Part shown: positions 63,055-64,000 of the stretch, piece by piece
Position numbering within the stretch: position 1 is the stretch's first letter
Layout of the letters: the number at the start of each line of letters is the position of its first letter
From: Litsea cubeba
Lineage: Eukaryota > Streptophyta > Magnoliopsida > Laurales > Lauraceae
DNA: 64,000 nucleotides
Assembly (NCBI GenBank): GCA_012931725.1
Contig: CM022944.1
Span: 12,580,831 to 12,644,830 of the forward strand
Direction of reading: 5' to 3'
Notes under the pieces: model-generated
The model's input: only the letters and a program-made list of their open reading frames with translations
What the model was told of the DNA's origin: nothing
Database searches by the model: none
Translations under genes and position numbers: made by a program

Positions 63055-63599
63055 CTTATTATGATCTGATGACACCCCAAAAAAATGAAAATTGAAAAGA
63101 TGAGAAATGGGTAGTATTTATTTGTAAAGAAGAGAGGGCTTGAAAAGTGTTGGGAGAATTCTCAAATTTCTCCTCGGCATTTATAGGGTTGCAACTTCAG
63201 AAGAGTGTCATTTTGGGGTTTTACTGATTTTCATTTTGTCCCTCTTTCAGGATGCACCAAAAAATAAAAGGCAAATTTAGCGAAAGGTCCCAAAGTCAAT
63301 GTTGAAAACACTTTTTAAAGCCTATGGTCAAGAGTGCTGCTATTGGAACACCAAAATTTTCTTTTCAAACACAGGAATTTAATTTTTTTTTAATTACATT
63401 TTTACCCCTTTATGAAATGACCAAATATCCATTGCCTCTCTTTTCACACACAGCTCATCTTCGTCCCTCCCACCCATCTCTTCTTCCCTCCCACCCATCT
63501 CACTCTCCACTTTCCAGAAAAACTCAAAAGGCAACTCAATCTTTCTCCATTGAGCAAGGCTATTGGCACACACTTTCTACTCTTCCCACCGCACTACAA

Positions 63600-63925
63600 G
63601 ACAAAAAAAAATTTTTTCCTAACTACCCTTCTCCCTCCTCCCTCTCTTCCTTCCTCCTCCTCCCTCCTCCTTCCTCCTTCCTCCCTCTCCCAGCCTCCAC
63701 CCTCATCCCCCTCCCCTCCCCTCCCCCTCCCAGTCGCCGGCGGGGAGGGAGATCGGCCGGCAGCCGGAGGCGGAAGCCCCCGGCCGGCTGGCCTCCCTCC
63801 CCCTCTCTCCCTCTCCCTCTTTCTTCCTCTCTCCCTCTTCTTTCCCTCTTCTCCCTCTCTCCCTCCCTCTCCTTCCTCCCTTACTTTCTTCTCCCTCCCC
63901 CTCCCCCTCCCCCTCCCAGTCGCCG
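63600..63925. repeat. Pyrimidine-rich low-complexity tract
   Basis: Long CCTCCCTC/CTTCCTCC runs are interrupted by CCGGC-rich palindromic islands around 63735-63792 and 63920. Confidence 0.9.
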
Positions 63926-63937
63926 GCCGGGGGGGGG

Positions 63938-64000
63938 AGATCGGGCTGCAGCAGGTCGCCTGCTGCAGCGCCTGTTGCAGCGCCTGCTGCAGCCCGATCT
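63938..64000. repeat. 18-bp perfect inverted repeat at the window edge
   Basis: AGATCGGGCTGCAGCAGG at 63938-63955 is the exact reverse complement of 63983-64000. The 27-nt loop repeats CTGCAGCG/TTGCAGCG units. Confidence 0.9.

Larger units (their letters stand above)
63055..64000. other. Upstream region of the Mpv17-like gene and low-complexity right edge
   Basis: Bases 63055-63250 should contain the promoter and leader of the minus-strand Mpv17-like gene. From about 63430 the plus strand becomes almost pure C/T. GTGCTGCTATTGGAACACC (63333) and GGCTATTGGCACACA (63559) resemble plant TIR-element tips, so an element may start here and run off the window. Confidence 0.45.

Noticed and set aside
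63055..63075. Upstream extension of the Mpv17-like protein by seven residues
   Set aside because: The first triplet would be GTG, not ATG. The ATG at 63054 fits the family N-terminus.

Overview
This is nuclear DNA from a flowering plant. It has four complete, intron-rich plant genes and a fifth, frameshifted one that runs off the left edge. Their introns and the spaces between them are packed with plant transposable elements. Frequent GGGCCCAC-type repeats and long, insertion-filled introns would suit a woody or magnoliid-like angiosperm, but the species is an inference I cannot prove. All gene models were spliced by eye from GT-AG (twice GC-AG) boundaries, reading-frame continuity and protein-family conservation.

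Layout. (1) 897-5262, minus strand: 5' part of a plastid TraB-domain protein gene with conserved splice sites but four apparent frameshifts, so probably a pseudogene; its 3' end lies off the window. (2) 7258-22616, minus strand: 15-exon PXA-PX-Nexin_C protein of the sorting nexin class; the exons sum to exactly 1131 codons plus a stop. (3) 22617-39722: 17 kb without an intact gene. It holds a TIR transposon, nested solo LTRs, a 7.96-kb block bounded by inverted arms, a complete 612-bp TRIM retroelement, a hAT-like MITE, a head-to-tail pair of Helitrons, two fold-back MITEs and a broken fragment resembling the chloroplast Holliday-junction resolvase MOC1. (4) 39723-45475, plus strand: 8-exon PERK-type proline-rich receptor-like kinase, 698 aa. 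(5) 47967-53735, plus strand: 7-exon Rab7/RABG3 GTPase, 207 aa; intron 3 holds a decayed LINE split by a solo LTR. (6) 56219-63054, minus strand: 3-exon Mpv17/PMP22-family membrane protein, 215 aa; its 4.6-kb first intron holds a 2.5-kb TIR transposon that appears to have captured the first exon of a phragmoplast kinesin (KIN-10A/PAKRP2 type). (7) 63055-64000: upstream region with strong pyrimidine-rich low complexity and an inverted repeat at the edge.

The genes do not form a pathway; they are ordinary housekeeping and signalling genes lying next to each other. Two encode endomembrane trafficking factors (the sorting nexin-like protein and Rab7). The most noteworthy content is in the mobile elements: gene capture, tandem Helitrons, a shared subterminal palindrome (GTCGATATCGAC) in two related elements, and readable insertion histories from target-site duplications.
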